A stretch of DNA of 64,000 bases from Agitococcus sp. (GCA_030646715.1 JAUSLJ010000003.1:1-64000); one strand, 5' to 3'; counted from the first letter of the stretch, positions 42,825 to 51,305 are shown. The notes: generated by a model from the letters alone, not told the origin. Made by a program: numbers and translations.

Positions 42825-43979
42825 ATGAGTAGATTTGAAGTTCAGGCACGTGCTATCACCGAAATTTTGCCTCACCCTACGGCCGATAAAATTGAATTTG
42901 TCCGTATCGACGGCTATCTGTCGATAGTAAAAAAAGGGCAAGTCAGAGTGGGTGACTTGGCCGTCTATTTGCCGGAAGCAGCCGTGCTTCCCGAGTTTGT
43001 GTTACGTACCGTAGGCCTGTGGAATGAATCGGAAGGAAAAGGACGGTGTGGCGGCGACCAAGGAAATCGCGTGAAAGCGGTCAAACTGCGGAATTGTCTA
43101 TCACAAGGTATTGTGTACCCCTTATCCTTTCTGCCCGACCATGCTTTAGGGCCTTCGTGGTGCCTGCAAGACGAGCACCTGGAACAATGGCCTGTAAAAG
43201 AGGGTAGTGATGTGGCGGCTATATTAGGTATCACCAAACATATTCCCCAAATCCCTGAAGGGTTAAGTGGTGCGGTGCTACCAGTGGGCAGACATCTTAT
43301 ACCTGACTTCGATATTGAAGACATAAAAAAGCATCCGGGCGTTTTTCAGGAAGGTGAAGAAGTTCGTATTTCTGAAAAATTGCATGGCATTTTTACGGGA
43401 GCGGTGCTCCTGTCGGAGAGTGATGCTATCGATGGAAATCGGTTTTTTGTCTTTGGAAAAGGGCTAGGCTCCGAAGGCCTGGCGTTCATTGACGACGAAG
43501 CGAATAAGGGGAATGTGTATCTACAGATGGCGCACGAAGCCGAGCTGAGAGCTATGCTCGAAAAAATTGCCTCGCATCTGAATGAATACAGTCTTCCTGT
43601 CTTCATTTTAGGAGAGACCTTCGGTCGTGGCGTGCAAGACCTAGGGTACGCGTCTAGCCCGAGTTATCGTGCGTTTGACATAGGGGTCGGTTACCGAGGA
43701 AGGGAGCGCTATCTCGACTACGATGCTGCCAAGCAGCTAGGTGAGGACATTGGGGTAGGCTGGGTTCCAGAGCTGTATCGAGGTCCCTTCTCCGCGAGCA
43801 TGCTGACTTCGGTCATAACGGGAAAAGAATCCGTTACCGGGCTTCAAGTGCATCTCCGTGAAGGCGGCGTTGTGCATCCGCAGCACGAGCGAGAAAATAC
43901 AAGCTTGGGCCGTGTTATTTTGAAAGCAATCAGTCCCGACTATATTTTGCGAAAAGGTAACGCCACTGAGTACCAATAA
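42825..43979 (+). CDS. RNA ligase, Rnl5 (DraRnl) type
   Basis: 384 residues from ATG 42825 (AAGGACAAAAAG). The N-terminal 150 residues form an OB-like module (KIEFVRIDGYLSIVKKGQVR) as in Deinococcus DraRnl. The nucleotidyltransferase domain has the adenylated Lys185 in SEKLHGIF (KxHG variant of KxxG), then FVFGKGLG, FILGETFG, YRAFDIGVGYRGRERYLDY, and GVVHPQHER with ILKAISPDY as motifs IV and V. Rnl5 enzymes seal RNA nicks with 3'-OH and 5'-phosphate in duplexes, using ATP. Size and order of motifs are normal. A repair role for cut tRNAs is inferred from Thg1 and the HD enzyme nearby. Confidence 0.87.
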   Translation: MSRFEVQARAITEILPHPTADKIEFVRIDGYLSIVKKGQVRVGDLAVYLPEAAVLPEFVLRTVGLWNESEGKGRCGGDQGNRVKAVKLRNCLSQGIVYPLSFLPDHALGPSWCLQDEHLEQWPVKEGSDVAAILGITKHIPQIPEGLSGAVLPVGRHLIPDFDIEDIKKHPGVFQEGEEVRISEKLHGIFTGAVLLSESDAIDGNRFFVFGKGLGSEGLAFIDDEANKGNVYLQMAHEAELRAMLEKIASHLNEYSLPVFILGETFGRGVQDLGYASSPSYRAFDIGVGYRGRERYLDYDAAKQLGEDIGVGWVPELYRGPFSASMLTSVITGKESVTGLQVHLREGGVVHPQHERENTSLGRVILKAISPDYILRKGNATEYQ

Positions 43980-43999
43980 CAATTAATGTTTATTTCACG

Positions 44000-44031
44000 A
44001 GCCCCTCCCTTAACCTTGGTGGGGCTTTTTC
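44000..44031 (+). terminator. Rho-independent terminator
   Basis: AGCCCC/GGGGCT hairpin and T run, immediately before the MITE target site. Confidence 0.75.
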
Positions 44032-44039
44032 TTTTAAGT

Positions 44040-44258
44040 CGGTATTATGTAGCAAATGACCTCTAATTTTCGTCAGGTCTTGGTCTGTTTTTCTCTAAAC
44101 TGTAATAGGGTGCCGGACTTCTCCAGCAACCATCGAAGGGGCTTATTCGACTTTGAAAAATCCCGCAGGCACTGCCTGCAATTTTAATCAAAATGATGGC
44201 GGCCAATAGCCGCCAACTGCCTGGTTTTTTAGCTTAGGTCATTTGCTACATAATACCG
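44040..44258. mobile_element. 219-bp MITE with perfect terminal inverted repeats
   Basis: The 23 bases at 44040-44062 (start CGGTATTATGTAGC) are the exact reverse complement of 44236-44258. The element is flanked by the direct repeat TTTTAAGT at 44032-44039 and 44259-44266, a target duplication of 8 bp. It has no coding capacity; the inside holds short hairpins (CAGGCACTGCCTG and GGCGGCCAATAGCCGCC). An 8-bp duplication fits mobilisation by an ISL3- or IS66-like transposase, none of which is in this window. Confidence 0.88.
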
Positions 44259-44373
44259 TTTTAAGTTAGGCGTACGCGAACGCAATCGCTCGTCCGGTGC
44301 GGTAAGGGTTCTAGCGTACTGGTCAGTGCCTATACAAAGGGTAGGCCACCTTAAACTAAAAAACAGAAAATTT

Positions 44374-45189
44374 ATGCGAAAATCAGATTTTAATACCATG
44401 GGCGACCATCAGAAGTCTTTTGAAAACAGAGAAGCCGGCCGTCAACTGATGCCAGGCTTACCAGCCTTAGTCAGACTTGATGGGCGCGCTTTTTCCACGT
44501 TCACCCGTGGACTCGCCCGTCCTTACGACGAAGCAATGAGCAAGGCGATGATAGAAACAACCCGCTTCTTGGTGGATAAGTTCCAGGCAACGATTGGTTA
44601 CACCCAGTCTGACGAAATTAGTCTGGCGTTCCCGAGCACGGACCCTCGGGCATCCATGATATATGACGGACGAATACAAAAATTATGTTCTATTTTAGCC
44701 GCGTCCGCGACAGCGAAGTTTAACCAAGAAGTGGTGTTGCGCATGCCGGATAAGGCCCCCTTGCTTCCCATTTTTGATGCCCGAGTATGGAACGTCAGTT
44801 CGCTGGCCATTGCTGCGGAACATTTTGTATGGCGCGAAGCCGATGCAACCAGTAATTCCTTAAATATGGCAGCGAGTGCCTATTACAGCGAAAAAGAGTT
44901 GCATAAAGTCGGGTTTGCGCAAAAACATGACATGTTGCACGCAAAAGGGGTGAATTGGAATAATTACCCTTCTTTTTTCAAGCGAGGTTCCTATGTTCGG
45001 AGAGAATCCATTATGGCAGAGCTAAGCACCGAGGAACTGAGTCGCATCCCTCGTGCGTTTCAGCCAACCGGACCCGTTCGACGAACCCGGATACAAGAGC
45101 TGGACTTGCCACCTCTGAGTAAGCTTGCAAACTTGCAAGACGTATTGTTTGCGTACGGCGTTCCAGAGGTAATGCCCATAGTGACCTAG
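44374..45189 (+). CDS. tRNA-His guanylyltransferase family protein (Thg1/TLP)
   Basis: 271 residues. MGDHQKSFE, VRLDGRAFSTFTRGLARPYD (Asp36 is the metal ligand), TIGYTQSDEISLAFPS (Asp80, Glu81) and FDARVW are Thg1 catalytic and binding motifs. Thg1-like proteins add nucleotides in the 3'-5' direction; bacterial and phage types repair 5'-shortened tRNAs. The C-terminal 70 residues also follow the family (KGVNWNNYPSFFKRGSYVRR). Start at ATG 44374; CCTATACAAAGG at 44330-44338 is the likely promoter. Confidence 0.9.
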   Translation: MRKSDFNTMGDHQKSFENREAGRQLMPGLPALVRLDGRAFSTFTRGLARPYDEAMSKAMIETTRFLVDKFQATIGYTQSDEISLAFPSTDPRASMIYDGRIQKLCSILAASATAKFNQEVVLRMPDKAPLLPIFDARVWNVSSLAIAAEHFVWREADATSNSLNMAASAYYSEKELHKVGFAQKHDMLHAKGVNWNNYPSFFKRGSYVRRESIMAELSTEELSRIPRAFQPTGPVRRTRIQELDLPPLSKLANLQDVLFAYGVPEVMPIVT

Positions 45190-45256
45190 CAGCACGGGTA
45201 CGGTAACATTGTAGTTAGGCGTTTCCCGCTAGCTAATTTCAAAAAAGGAGGGTTTG

Positions 45257-45697
45257 GTGCCCATTAAAATAAGTTCAGAATTATCCCTTAGCAGGTCGCT
45301 CAACACCTTGCTGGAAGGAGCGTACTGGCTCAGCGCCTTAGCTCCAAAAACGCTATATTCTCGGGTACATGACGACTGCGAGGGAGACTTAACGCAAACC
45401 CTGGGCGTAATGGTGGGTGGCGACGGGGACGTTCACGTTTTGCTTCCTAACTTCAAGTCCTTGCGCTTTCGAACGTGGGGAGGAGGCGGACTGAGTTTGC
45501 GAACACGGAACGCCTTATTGGTGCTCGCCGAAGCAATTCGGCGAGACAATGAAACACTTCCAATTCGCCCAGCAGAGGACGTCGTCACGAATGCCCAAAG
45601 GGAGAATCAACATCAAGTAGCGCATCATAAAGTCGCGGAATGGCTCGCCAAGGTGGCACCAGAACACTATGACGCGTTTTTAACTCATTTCAAGTAA
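45257..45697 (+). CDS. Hypothetical protein, 146 aa
   Basis: GTG start behind AAGGAGG. Helical N-terminus (SLSRSLNTLLEGAYWLSALA), a beta-rich middle (GDGDVHVLLPNFKSLRFRTW) and a His-rich helical end. No family recognised. Terminator at 45790. Confidence 0.65.
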   Translation: MPIKISSELSLSRSLNTLLEGAYWLSALAPKTLYSRVHDDCEGDLTQTLGVMVGGDGDVHVLLPNFKSLRFRTWGGGGLSLRTRNALLVLAEAIRRDNETLPIRPAEDVVTNAQRENQHQVAHHKVAEWLAKVAPEHYDAFLTHFK

Positions 45698-45789
45698 GTC
45701 TCTGTCCTCTGCAGAACCGTATGGCTTGGGGGATACCTGCTCTCGGCTATTTTAGTACTGCCAGTCACTGCCTATTTTAATTTTTATTC

Positions 45790-45822
45790 GACCCGACGCT
45801 TCATTGCCTCGGGTCTTTTTTT
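45790..45822 (+). terminator. Rho-independent terminator
   Basis: GACCCGA/TCGGGTC hairpin and seven T. Confidence 0.8.
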
Positions 45823-45877
45823 AATTGCCCCTTAAGTTCCTATACTTGGAAGTAACCAAAATTAAAGGAAAACGGAC

Positions 45878-46051
45878 ATGGGCGAAGCAAGCAAGAGGGG
45901 GACCGAAGAACAGCGCAAGGCGGTAGCACCACCCAAGAAAAAAAAGCTTAGTGCGAACGAGCGTAATGCTGTGCTGGCACAAGCATCGATGGAGCGGGTC
46001 ACACAAGTATTGGCACCAATTTTTGGCGTAAAGGACAGACATGAACCATAG
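45878..46051 (+). CDS. Small basic protein, 57 aa
   Basis: ATG behind AAAGGAAAACGG and a CCTATACTTGG core at 45840-45848. A Lys-rich patch (RKAVAPPKKKKLSANERNAV) precedes a helix. Its stop overlaps the next start by 11 bases, so the two form an operon. Below the usual length cut-off, but with all expression signals. Confidence 0.62.
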   Translation: MGEASKRGTEEQRKAVAPPKKKKLSANERNAVLAQASMERVTQVLAPIFGVKDRHEP

Positions 46052-46676
46052 CACAGTAGCAGACCGGTACTACCTCGAGGATAGCCGTGGCCATGTGGGC
46101 CATAACGTCCAATTTTGGAGCAAGGACGGAAAGGGCTACACAACGGACATTAGCAAAGCTCAAGTGTATTCGAAAAAAGAGGCTATGTCTCAGCACGACT
46201 GCCGCGAATCTGACATCCCCTGGCCAACAACGTACATGGATGCGAAGAAGCGATTAGTTGTCGATTGCCAGTACGTACGTCAGGCAGAAGCATCGTTCGA
46301 CGAGGCGTACTATCTTCAGGATAACCGTATTTGGGAAGGCAACGACATCGCCTTTTTAACAAATGTTCCCGGAACATGCAGCGAAGTTGTCGCTCATGCG
46401 CAGGTTTACTCGAAAGAAGATGCGGAACGGCTGCAGCAAATAACCAGCTATTTAGTGGCTTGGCCAAAAACGTATATTGACCAAAAAACGCGGCCAACTG
46501 TCGACTTTCGTACTGTCAGCAAAAAGCAAGCACTGGCGGGTACCGGAATTGTGCTGAAGAAGCCACAACCTTTACGTAGCCCAACCTATCGATGTGGGGG
46601 TTGCGGTGTCTTTATGACACAGATTAACTACTATAGCTGCGCTTGCCCTCGATGCGACACACTTAATCGAAGCTAA
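46041..46676 (+). CDS. Duplicated-domain protein with C-terminal zinc ribbon, 211 aa
   Basis: Two tandem copies of a ~75-residue unit: the first opens YYLEDSRGHVGHNVQFW and ends ...PTTYMDAKKRLVVD, the second opens YYLQDNRIWEGNDIAFL and ends ...PKTYIDQKTRPTVD, both with KAQVYSK/HAQVYSK in the middle. The last 35 residues hold CGGC and CPRC, a zinc ribbon. Role unknown; likely nucleic-acid binding by the ribbon. Confidence 0.72.
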   Translation: MNHSTVADRYYLEDSRGHVGHNVQFWSKDGKGYTTDISKAQVYSKKEAMSQHDCRESDIPWPTTYMDAKKRLVVDCQYVRQAEASFDEAYYLQDNRIWEGNDIAFLTNVPGTCSEVVAHAQVYSKEDAERLQQITSYLVAWPKTYIDQKTRPTVDFRTVSKKQALAGTGIVLKKPQPLRSPTYRCGGCGVFMTQINYYSCACPRCDTLNRS

Positions 46677-46723
46677 GCCTATTGCGCGAGCACTAATTAT
46701 CACCAAGGGCTACACACCATTCG

Positions 46724-46729
46724 CTATAC
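46724..46729 (+). promoter_or_regulatory. GCTATAC-type promoter core
   Basis: TTCGCTATACCTG, 63 bases before the start at 46792. Confidence 0.6.
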
Positions 46730-46791
46730 CTGATTTACCTCTTATGAATAGTGGTCACACTATTTAAGGACATTTCCTGAAGGACATTGAT

Positions 46792-46998
46792 ATGCCAACA
46801 CAGTTGCAGATATTTTATAAAGAACAGCGCAAGTTAGCTGACGCCAACACGACTTTTTTAGAGTTAGTTCGTGAAGGGATGACCCGCGAAGAACTGCAAA
46901 CTAACATTGACCGCCGACCCAGTTTATGGGGACGCTTCAGTAACTTTGTGGACCAGTTACCTAGCTCGCTAGCGCCTGCTGCACTACCCAGCCACTAA
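46792..46998 (+). CDS. Hypothetical protein, 68 aa
   Basis: Helical (FYKEQRKLADANTTFLELVR) with a flexible end. ATG behind TGAAGGACATTGAT. Single unit with its own promoter and terminator (47046). No family recognised. Confidence 0.65.
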   Translation: MPTQLQIFYKEQRKLADANTTFLELVREGMTREELQTNIDRRPSLWGRFSNFVDQLPSSLAPAALPSH

Positions 46999-47045
46999 TT
47001 GAATGTAACACGGGCTTTGCTGTAATAAAAGCTGCCCTTAATTTC

Positions 47046-47078
47046 AGCCACCTCTGTTCGCAGGGGTGCTTTTTTTTA
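47046..47078 (+). terminator. Rho-independent terminator
   Basis: AGCCACCTCTG/CAGGGGTGCT hairpin with eight T. Confidence 0.75.
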
Positions 47079-47188
47079 GTGGCGCCTTACTTCCCCTATT
47101 TTAGTCTACAGCACGAAGCACCAAAGTTATGCGTCAGTAGCTAGACTACAAAGGAACGCTTATTTCAATTGAAAAAAGAAAGGAAGAC

Positions 47189-47581
47189 ATGCCAAAATTA
47201 TCCGTACAAACGGCTTTAAAACAGGTACTTGCAGAAATGAAAGAAATGAGCCCGGAGCAACTCAGAAAAGAGCTTACGTCCGCGAGAACCGGGCAGCTCA
47301 GTTGCGCGCTCAACGACGCACAACGTTTTTTGGCAAGTATTGCCGTGCCTCCTCGGGAGGACTCGGCAGACGAGCTAGTAATACAATTACGTATGGAGGC
47401 GCTTACCGCTTTGCGGCGGGCTGAACACGCAGCGCATGCCTGGTTCTCCGCTTGTCAGGGGGAGGGCGCTATAGGGTGGGACATTGAAAAATCAACGATA
47501 TGCCTTAAAGCATACGACGAACTGTCAAAGGCAACCAAGCCCTTGCGTCCGAAAAAGGATAACCATGATACAACCATTTAA
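47189..47581 (+). CDS. Hypothetical helical protein, 130 aa
   Basis: Helical throughout (TALKQVLAEMKEMSPEQLRK). ATG behind AAAGGAAGAC. Overlaps the DUF262 gene by 17 bases, so the two are probably translated together. Function unknown. Confidence 0.65.
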   Translation: MPKLSVQTALKQVLAEMKEMSPEQLRKELTSARTGQLSCALNDAQRFLASIAVPPREDSADELVIQLRMEALTALRRAEHAAHAWFSACQGEGAIGWDIEKSTICLKAYDELSKATKPLRPKKDNHDTTI

Positions 47582-48209
47582 TCGCTACGACGGAGCGCTA
47601 CGCGAAGACATTTTTCGGCGTATGCCCATTAGCACACTTCGGGCCAGAACCGCCCCTACCTCGATTGGGGAGCTGTTGGGGCACTATGAAGAATTTAGTG
47701 CAAAGCGCCATGAGCAACGGATGTATCCGTGGGCGAGTAGATTTGTCTTAGGCTACCCCTTGCCTGATTGGCAACGCGACCCGGACTGGTCAATGGGGCA
47801 GAGCAGACGATTCATTGCTTCTATTTGGGGTGACGTGGATTTAGGCTCGTATCTATTTAATGGTGCCTACGAAGTTATTTCAGGCGGTACCGAGGAGGCT
47901 GGCCCGTCTGACACTTATCGGAAACTTTCGTTTGCTTTGCTCGATGGGCAGCAACGATTGCGGGCCATTGAAAATTATGTGCTGAATCAGTTTGCTGTCC
48001 CGGATGCGCAGGGCGTGGCGTGCTACTGGTCAGAGCTGGGTAAGGTGGAACGGCGGTTTTTTTGTAATAAGCTGTTTGCACAATCGACAATAGAATGCTG
48101 GGATGAAAATGTCTTGCGGCAGGTTCATGACTTGCGCTCGTTCGGCGGGACCTCCCATCAGGAGCATCAAAGGGCAAGCCCCGTGCCAAGTGACCATGAC
48201 TGGTTTTAG
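47565..48209 (+). CDS. DUF262 (GmrSD N-terminal, ParB-like) protein
   Basis: 214 residues from ATG 47565 (AAAGGATAACC). The segment LGYPLPDWQRDPDWS, then SRRFIASIWGDVDLGSYLFN and FALLDGQQRLRAIENY, matches DUF262, including the (D)GQQRL nucleotide-binding motif. Full GmrSD proteins are modification-dependent restriction enzymes; only the N-terminal domain is here, without the HNH-like DUF1524 half. In phages and plasmids such stand-alone domains are common and of unclear function. Confidence 0.8.
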   Translation: MIQPFNRYDGALREDIFRRMPISTLRARTAPTSIGELLGHYEEFSAKRHEQRMYPWASRFVLGYPLPDWQRDPDWSMGQSRRFIASIWGDVDLGSYLFNGAYEVISGGTEEAGPSDTYRKLSFALLDGQQRLRAIENYVLNQFAVPDAQGVACYWSELGKVERRFFCNKLFAQSTIECWDENVLRQVHDLRSFGGTSHQEHQRASPVPSDHDWF

Positions 48210-48253
48210 CCTCATTTGTCTTGGCTTGCTCTCTTACAATTTTAAGGAACAGA

Positions 48254-48433
48254 ATGGCTGACGACCCCAATGAATGTAAAGTGTACTGCCTAGCGTGTAA
48301 TGGCTATTTATATGCACTCTCCCGGCAAGAACCTTTGGCCCGCGGCTTGCCCAGTATTGGCGTGCCCTGCGCCTACCGATGCACAGCGAGCGCAACAGGA
48401 ATCAACGCGATGACGGGTCCTGACGAGAAGTAG
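48254..48433 (+). CDS. Small Cys-rich protein, 59 aa
   Basis: ATG behind TTAAGGAACAGA. CKVYCLACNGYLYAL suggests a single zinc site, with two further Cys in GVPCAYRC. Third gene of the unit starting at 47189; the terminator follows at 48501. Confidence 0.6.
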   Translation: MADDPNECKVYCLACNGYLYALSRQEPLARGLPSIGVPCAYRCTASATGINAMTGPDEK

Positions 48434-48500
48434 TCGAGCAGCTTCGTCATCTAATCAAAAGTACAACCTTGATATTAGACCAAATATTAACACTTATTCG

Positions 48501-48541
48501 AAAAGCTCACTCCTTATGTCAAGGACTGAGCTTTTATTTTT
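48501..48541 (+). terminator. Rho-independent terminator
   Basis: AAAGCTCAcTCCTT/AAGGAcTGAGCTTT hairpin with T run. Confidence 0.75.
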
Positions 48542-48688
48542 TTGAAAAGAAATACATGGTTATGTTACTTAAAAAGCAATGTCTCCATTTAATGTTGCTC
48601 TTTGCCATTTATTTTTGGGTGGATATGTTATAAACTCGGGCTGAGGGCATGTAGACCCGTTAAACAGGTACAGGAGAGGATATCGCGC

Positions 48689-49318
48689 ATGTCAGAAGAA
48701 CGTTCGGAGGATAGCCTTGCAGTCCAGTTGGCTATTCCTGCGTGGATGCGAAATTTACCTCGGGACTCACGAGGATTTCCAGTTCCTTTTTTTACGACAT
48801 TACGCGCGGAAGGCCAAGCTTTTGACGTTGCAGTTCCGGATAAGTGGGAGCGCGCGTTTTTACAGCAGGTGTGCGGATTATGCGGTAAAGAACTAGGCCC
48901 TTTATTGGCCTTTGTGGGCGGGCCATTAAATCTCGAACACCGCTATTTTAGAGCATTGCCTATGCATGGTGAATGCGCCGAGTACGCTTTGCAGGTATGT
49001 CCTTTTATCGTTTATAAGCACTACGAGAGCACCCGTGCCCTAGAAATAGTAGAACGCCAGGCAATGGTGGCTAGCCGACCTAATAAATTTTTACTAGGCC
49101 AGACCTTAAGTTGTACTCCCCTAAAGACGGAAGACGGGGTTTGGTGGGTAAAAGCGGGGGAGTGGGCCGCTACCTCATGGTGGAGGGACGGACACAGACT
49201 TTCTGAGGCGGTATTATCACTAGAAGAACCTGTGCTGCTACCCGATATTATATGGACCGTCGAGGATACTGTAACCCTGCCCGGCGCGAATACGTTGCTC
49301 GAAGACCCCAAGTCTTAG
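48689..49318 (+). CDS. Conserved hypothetical metal-binding protein, 209 aa
   Basis: ATG at 48689 follows GGAGAGGATATCGCGC. MRNLPRDSRGFPVPFF, then VCGLCGKELG...AFVGGP, then MHGECAEYALQVCPFI gives a conserved set of Cys and His (C-x2-C, H-x2-C, C). It belongs, from memory, to a widespread conserved hypothetical family of phages and actinobacteria with the NLPRD-x-RG-x-PVP opening. No function is established. Confidence 0.78.
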   Translation: MSEERSEDSLAVQLAIPAWMRNLPRDSRGFPVPFFTTLRAEGQAFDVAVPDKWERAFLQQVCGLCGKELGPLLAFVGGPLNLEHRYFRALPMHGECAEYALQVCPFIVYKHYESTRALEIVERQAMVASRPNKFLLGQTLSCTPLKTEDGVWWVKAGEWAATSWWRDGHRLSEAVLSLEEPVLLPDIIWTVEDTVTLPGANTLLEDPKS

Positions 49319-49322
49319 ATGA

Positions 49323-49347
49323 AAAAACCGACTCCTGAGAGTCGGTC
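49323..49347 (-). terminator. Terminator between convergent genes
   Basis: ACCGACTC/GAGTCGGT stem with a T run on the minus strand. Confidence 0.75.
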
Positions 49348-49351
49348 GGAA

Positions 49352-50056
49352 TTAAAAAGATATCGCTTCTGAGGCAATATCGGGCGTGAGCTTGAGTACA
49401 AACGAATTATCTTCGAAATGATGACGGCAAACCGAAACGTGCCTTGTCTCCTTATTTAAGCTTGTTTGCCAGCCTGACGGACTAGAGATTAAGCTCTCTA
49501 GGAAAGGTAGGGCCAATCGGGTGCCTTCCCCAAAGTTGGATTCAGCATCCGCGAAATAATCGTCGGTATATTTAGCATTACACTTGAGATGCTCAATTTG
49601 ACCGTTAGCCAGCGCCTTTTTTACGTGCATCAAGTTCCATTGGGAGGGGATGCTCGTCAATGGCTTAAGGCGTGCCAAGGCAAACGGGCTGTAAGTTCGA
49701 ATGCTGCTTCGGTTGCATAACGAAACCGACACGTCCTCCGTAATATCCAGACTTAAATTTCCCCGGCGGTCGCCTACGAAGGAAAGGCCTGAGGCATACT
49801 GCCTAAGTGTTGAAGGGGTAACCGTCCCAAGAACCTGTTCCACATGTTGCAGACACAGCTGTGCATCACCAATTTTGCTTACAAAGTTAAATTGCGGACA
49901 AAATTGTCCCGGCGTTAAGGCATTGTCGAGTAACGTGATGGAGAAGGAGTCCCGATACTGGTGAAAGCAGAGTTGACTCTCTTCAACGTACACCGTGTGG
50001 TTAATATTGACTAAGCTAGGAACGGGGGTTCCTTTAGATATAACAATGTTTGACAT
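49352..50056 (-). CDS. Hypothetical protein, 234 aa; paralogue of 54936-55613
   Basis: Shares with the gene at 54936 the blocks SPFALARLKPLTSIPSQWNL, HVKKALANGQIEHLKCNAKY, then GW and a VCRHHFE-x-N-x-F strand. Predominantly beta with one long helix; two to three Cys. Function unknown. Own promoter (GCTATACC at 50099-50104 minus) and ribosome site AAAGGAACCACC. Confidence 0.75.
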   Translation of the reverse strand: MSNIVISKGTPVPSLVNINHTVYVEESQLCFHQYRDSFSITLLDNALTPGQFCPQFNFVSKIGDAQLCLQHVEQVLGTVTPSTLRQYASGLSFVGDRRGNLSLDITEDVSVSLCNRSSIRTYSPFALARLKPLTSIPSQWNLMHVKKALANGQIEHLKCNAKYTDDYFADAESNFGEGTRLALPFLESLISSPSGWQTSLNKETRHVSVCRHHFEDNSFVLKLTPDIASEAISF

Positions 50057-50098
50057 GGTGGTTCCTTTTTATCATTGTGAAATTTGCTGACCTTCCTG

Positions 50099-50104
50099 GT
50101 ATAG
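50099..50104 (-). promoter_or_regulatory. GCTATAC-type promoter core
   Basis: TTGCTATACCAGGAAGG toward 49352-50056; divergent partner of the core at 50152. Confidence 0.62.
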
Positions 50105-50151
50105 CAATCCCTGTCCTCTGCTCTGTGCGGGGCAACCCGCGACAATGGTCC

Positions 50152-50157
50152 CTATAC
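50152..50157 (+). promoter_or_regulatory. CCTATAC promoter core
   Basis: TCCCTATACCTAG, 39 bases before the start at 50196. Confidence 0.58.
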
Positions 50158-50195
50158 CTAGATAGAACATTTCATTTATTTAAAAAGGAACCTAG

Positions 50196-50678
50196 ATGAC
50201 TACTGCCCATAACTCTTTCCGTGGTGTTTCAACTCTATCCGGTTTAGGCCAATTTGGTATTGGCGCGCTCACAGGGGAAGCTTGCGCGTTTAGCTTGCGA
50301 ACTCTGTGTGACGTCAATGAAGAAGGAAAGGCGCTATTGGCTGACTTTTTCAGTATCCCTGAATTGACGTTGGCTGATAGCTGGAATAGCAGCGTGGATG
50401 GCACACCCGCCATAGGCAGTATTATGCTGACACATGATGTTATCAAGCCTTTGGCACGATTCGCTTTTTTTCGTTCAGGCGCTTTAGCCGTAGTGTGCAC
50501 TCAACAGGAAGTACACGGTATTTTTGATGCAAGCCGTCTGGCGAGCTATGAACATTTGGAAGCGACCACCGATTCCGAGTTTCAGTTAATGCGCAATCCT
50601 CGTGTGCAGCATGAGGCGTCCTCGCCAATACCGGTTAGTTCTCGGAATGTGCATGCGATGTCCGGACGATTGAATTAG
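50196..50678 (+). CDS. Hypothetical protein, 160 aa
   Basis: ATG behind AAAAAGGAACCTAG. A Gly-rich N-terminus (STLSGLGQFGIGALTGEACA) precedes a compact alpha/beta region. No family recognised. Terminator at 50698. Confidence 0.68.
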   Translation: MTTAHNSFRGVSTLSGLGQFGIGALTGEACAFSLRTLCDVNEEGKALLADFFSIPELTLADSWNSSVDGTPAIGSIMLTHDVIKPLARFAFFRSGALAVVCTQQEVHGIFDASRLASYEHLEATTDSEFQLMRNPRVQHEASSPIPVSSRNVHAMSGRLN

Positions 50679-50697
50679 TTTTTAAACTTGATTGAAC

Positions 50698-50726
50698 CTC
50701 CAACTACGTTTAGTTGGAGTTTTTTT
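50698..50726 (+). terminator. Rho-independent terminator
   Basis: CTCCAACTA/TAGTTGGAG stem with seven T. Confidence 0.85.
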
Positions 50727-50906
50727 GTCTCACGCAGACCCAGTTTCTTCCACACCCTCCAATTGCGAACAGACTGCAGGAAGACCCTATTTTTTGCTGG
50801 TCTGTGCTTCTATCGTTTTTTTGGGTAAACCCGGGTAAAAAAAACCGAGGTAACAATAAGTCTCACGGCGGACACTACCCCTTTATGCAGGGGAGGGGGC
50901 CTACTG

Positions 50907-51305
50907 TTAATTAGGCGGTTCTCCGCGTGCCCAGCCTCGGCGTTCGTAGAAAAGTTCCATCAAATCCTCTCGCTGCTGCTCGGTTAAGGGCCCTTCAGTT
51001 ACATTCGCAATACCAACGGCTTCTTCAGGTGTAGTGGGATTGGCGACAAATCCAAGGAAGCCTGCGTTTGACGGTTGACTCAAGAAGTAGGTGACGGCCT
51101 CGTGCTCCATTAATAAGGGGGCCAAACTCATAAAGGCCCGTATCACAAGGGCATCTCTACCCGCGTGCACCATCGCCTGCGCACGCATGGCATTTTGGCT
51201 CTTCTGTTCCTCGGGGGATAACTGAAATAGTATCTTGCACATGTTGGTCTTAAGTAAGCCAGTCAGTGCAATTTTGTTTAGAATGCTTGCGTGTGGGAGG
51301 GGCAT
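50907..51305 (-). CDS. Hypothetical helical protein, 132 aa
   Basis: Helical, with GFLGFVANPTTPEEAVGIAN and a charged C-terminus (EQQREDLMELFYERRG). Start uncertain; no strong ribosome site and no GCTATAC core directly upstream. An ATG further in (TNMCKILFQ) is an alternative. Function unknown. Confidence 0.58.
   Translation of the reverse strand: MPLPHASILNKIALTGLLKTNMCKILFQLSPEEQKSQNAMRAQAMVHAGRDALVIRAFMSLAPLLMEHEAVTYFLSQPSNAGFLGFVANPTTPEEAVGIANVTEGPLTEQQREDLMELFYERRGWARGEPPN

Noticed and set aside
50800-50850. GTTTTTTTGGGT...CCCGGGTAAAAAAAAC near-palindrome as a terminator
   Set aside because: Pairing is imperfect and no gene ends just before it; left unassigned.
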